From the NCBI GenBank assembly GCA_947476485.1, contig CANJQU010000001.1:27635-91634 (forward strand): a DNA stretch of 64,000 nucleotides, written 5' to 3'. This document shows, piece after piece, positions 62,068-64,000 of this stretch. Origin of the DNA: Chitinophagaceae bacterium (GTDB lineage: Bacteria; Bacteroidota; Bacteroidia; Chitinophagales; Chitinophagaceae). Positions within the stretch are counted from its first letter, which is position 1. Each line of letters begins with the position of its first letter. A model generated the notes under the pieces. It made no database searches and was not told the DNA's origin. It saw only the letters and a list, made by a program, of their open reading frames with translations. The position numbers and the translations under genes are program-made.

Positions 62068-63262
62068 GTCTCAATTCTAAAATATGGTCAACAATCGACG
62101 CCGCAGCATCTTTTTTGCTTTGCAACGGCAAAGCCATTTTCTTTCCATCCTTCGTCAATAACGTGATCTTATTGGTGTCATGCCCAAAGCCGGCTCCGCT
62201 GTCCTTAAGCGAATTCAGCACGATCATATCCGCGTTTTTCTTTTTCAGTTTCTCTTTAGCATGTGCCAGCTCATTATTCGTCTCCAGTGCAAAACCTACT
62301 AACGTTTGCCCCTCCTGCTTTATTTTGCCCAGACAGGCAAGTATATCATCTGTTTTGGAAAGAGCAATGGTCAGCTCACCTTCTTTCTTTTTTATTTTCT
62401 CAGTTGCCTGTGTAGCCGGTTTGTAATCTGCCACGGCAGCGGCCAATACTGCTACCTGCGTTTCGCTATACACAGCCATACACGCTTCATACATTTCATG
62501 CGCGCTCTCCACAGCAACTGTCTTTACCTGTGCGTGAAAGGTACGTTCATGCGATGGACCCAGCACCAGTGTCACCTGCGCGCCGCGGTCTGCGAGGGCC
62601 TCGGCAACGGCAATACCCATTTTTCCGCTGGAAAAATTCCCAATGAACCGGACAGGGTCCAAACGCTCATAAGTAGGCCCGGCAGTTACCAGCGCCTTTA
62701 CTCCTTTTAGTGGCTTGTTCTCCTCTGAAAAGAAAGCGGAAAGGAAAGCGACCATATCCTCAGGTTCCGCCATGCGGCCTTCGCCGATCAGCCCGCTGGC
62801 CAGTTCGCCATGGGCTACCGGTATTATCTGGTTGCCAATACTCCTTACCTTACTGATGTTTGCCCGTGTAGATGGATGCAGCCACATGTCCTCGTCCATA
62901 GCCGGGGCTATGAATACCGGGCAGCGGGCAGACAGGTACACCGCACATACAAGGTTGTCGCATAATCCGTTAGCCAGTTTTCCAAGGGTATTTGCACTGC
63001 AGGGCGCTATGATCATGGCATCTGCCCAAAGACCCAGTTCCACATGGTTATTCCATGTAGCGCCATCATTCACATTAGCCAGTACCGGGTGTTTCGACAC
63101 AGTAGCCAGCGATAGCGCACTTACAAATTGAGTAGCGGCATCAGTAACTAACACCTTGACCTCTGCACCTGCTTTTAAAAGCAGGCGCACAAAATGAGGC
63201 GTTTTATAGGCGGCAATGCTGCCGGTAACCGCTAAAACAATTTTTTTGCCTTGTAAGGACAT
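62048..63262 (-). CDS. coaBC: Bifunctional phosphopantothenoylcysteine decarboxylase/synthetase
   Basis: A 404-residue fusion that makes phosphopantetheine for coenzyme A. I use the ATG at 63262 (MSLQGKK); the track start is a TTG three codons earlier. The N-terminal CoaC flavoprotein half has GSIAAYKT, APCSANTLGKLANGLCDNL and the PAMDEDMW catalytic region; the CoaB half starts near VKALVTAGPTYERLDPVRFIGNFSSGKMG and holds the nucleotide site AAVADYKP and the KIKKKEG loop. It is co-transcribed with porD and the DUF4296 gene. Confidence 0.95.
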   Translation of the reverse strand: MSLQGKKIVLAVTGSIAAYKTPHFVRLLLKAGAEVKVLVTDAATQFVSALSLATVSKHPVLANVNDGATWNNHVELGLWADAMIIAPCSANTLGKLANGLCDNLVCAVYLSARCPVFIAPAMDEDMWLHPSTRANISKVRSIGNQIIPVAHGELASGLIGEGRMAEPEDMVAFLSAFFSEENKPLKGVKALVTAGPTYERLDPVRFIGNFSSGKMGIAVAEALADRGAQVTLVLGPSHERTFHAQVKTVAVESAHEMYEACMAVYSETQVAVLAAAVADYKPATQATEKIKKKEGELTIALSKTDDILACLGKIKQEGQTLVGFALETNNELAHAKEKLKKKNADMIVLNSLKDSGAGFGHDTNKITLLTKDGKKMALPLQSKKDAAASIVDHILELRHAEKIV

Positions 63263-63460
63263 AGGCTTCAAAGTTACGTTTTTTAGTTATAGGTTAATTG
63301 GAGAAAAGGTTAAAAGGTTGGTAAGTTGAGCGGTTGTGGCCGACCGGTTCATAATTTGACTTTCGGGCTTTTTACTTCAAATTGAACTCGGCCGAAAGCA
63401 CATTATCCACAAAACCACTGATTTCCTTAATAACTAAATCTCAAATCCCAACCCAAAGGT

Positions 63461-63491
63461 TTTGGAGAAATCAAAGTTTGCTCTATCTTTA
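63461..63491 (+). promoter_or_regulatory. Bacteroidota-type promoter of the outer-membrane barrel gene
   Basis: TTTG (63461-63464), a 19-bp spacer and TATCTTTA (63484-63491) match the TTTG-N19-TAnnTTTG consensus with one final base off. It lies 41 bp before the ATG at 63533, so a short leader is expected. Confidence 0.55.
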
Positions 63492-63532
63492 GCATTCGTA
63501 ACTAATAAATACCATAGCTTAAACGCCATTTT

Positions 63533-64000
63533 ATGATGAAAGGAAAGATACCTGTTTTGTTTTTTGCTTTATTAATGATCTGTTTTGCACACCGCAGTTT
63601 TGCACAGAGAGCTAAGAGCGAAATAGCACTGGGCTATGGGTATTACAGCATTTACAGCTATGTACAGGGCAAGCCTTACAGTGCATCGTCAGGCTCCAGC
63701 GTTATCTCTTACAAGTACTATATCAATAAGAATGTGACGATAGGTATGGGCATTGGCTATGAAAATATCCGTACATGGGGCAGTTTCGTATCCTTTGTTC
63801 CTGAAATGACCTTTTGTTACCTCGATACCCGCAACGACCTGATCAGGGTTCGCTTATACGGTGGCTTGGGCTATGGTGTGAGTGTTTTTAATGATTTTAA
63901 CCGCCAGCCCGGCATGGCCGACAGGTCAGGTCTTTGGGCCACAGGCTTCCAGGCTACACCCTTTGGTATGCGCATAGGCCGCCAGGTTGCAGGCTTTATC
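63533..64000 (+). CDS. Outer-membrane beta-barrel-like protein, cut by the window end
   Basis: At least 156 residues, open to the window edge. The start MMKGKIPVLFFALLMICFAHRSFAQ is a signal peptide. Alternating strands follow: LGYGYYSIYSYVQGKPYSA, KNVTIGMGIGYENIRTWGSF and IRVRLYGGLGYGVSVFNDFN. This is the look of a porin-like outer-membrane protein of Bacteroidota. The ATG codons at 63533 and 63536 are both usable. It is not in the ORF track because it has no stop in the window. Confidence 0.78.
   Translation, partial: MMKGKIPVLFFALLMICFAHRSFAQRAKSEIALGYGYYSIYSYVQGKPYSASSGSSVISYKYYINKNVTIGMGIGYENIRTWGSFVSFVPEMTFCYLDTRNDLIRVRLYGGLGYGVSVFNDFNRQPGMADRSGLWATGFQATPFGMRIGRQVAGFI

Overview
The window looks like a chromosomal segment of a Bacteroidota bacterium, most likely a member of the Chitinophagales/Chitinophagaceae. 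Four things point there: proteins ending in type IX secretion sorting domains (27.2-28.9 kb and 45.4-49.7 kb), a PorD/DUF4835 gene, a flexirubin-type pigment gene set with a FjTAL-like ammonia-lyase, and promoter-like TAnnTTTG boxes. The assignment rests on gene content alone. No search could be run.

Layout. 0.3-7.7 kb holds an orphan OppC-type permease, an M28 peptidase, a NamZ-type muramidase, a small Spy-like exported protein, tryptophan 2,3-dioxygenase, a YeiH-type transporter and a DUF4375 protein. 7.8-19.0 kb is a two-armed aryl-polyene/flexirubin-type locus. The minus arm carries a ketosynthase, ACP, acyltransferase, deacetylase, LolA-like protein and an exported protein. The plus arm carries an ammonia-lyase, SDR, methyltransferase and halogenase-like flavoprotein. 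A RAYT transposase with a REP hairpin array sits between the ketosynthase and ACP, and a HEPN/MNT pair sits between the arms. 19.0-25.3 kb has purB, a serine hydrolase, an acyltransferase, a small membrane protein and a TMTC-like glycosyltransferase. 25.3-29.7 kb holds a RhuM-family gene in gene-poor DNA, a secreted subtilisin and a lipoprotein.

29.9-44.8 kb is mainly housekeeping: mnmA, ispD, a BI-1 protein, a MATE pump, ubiE, engB, msrA, trmO and a membrane pyrophosphatase. It also contains an orphan CdiA-CT-like nuclease gene bracketed by a partial copy of the engB 3' end, and a DUF2442 gene with a truncated DUF4160 partner. 44.8-50.3 kb has a tRNA-3'-end-like remnant and a 1424-residue secreted multidomain protein. 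50.3-55.4 kb has a GNAT-like protein, a damaged lipoprotein gene fused to a truncated HEPN gene with its MNT partner, and sucA. 55.4-59.1 kb is a giant propeller/adenylate cyclase gene interrupted by an in-frame TGA. The end holds an aminotransferase, DUF4296, porD, coaBC and the start of an outer-membrane barrel gene.

The most interesting signals are genome-plasticity structures: the RAYT/REP unit inside a pigment operon, the duplicated engB tail around a toxin-like gene, palindromic elements apparently absorbed in frame into propeller blades, and the deletion scar joining a HEPN gene to a lipoprotein gene.
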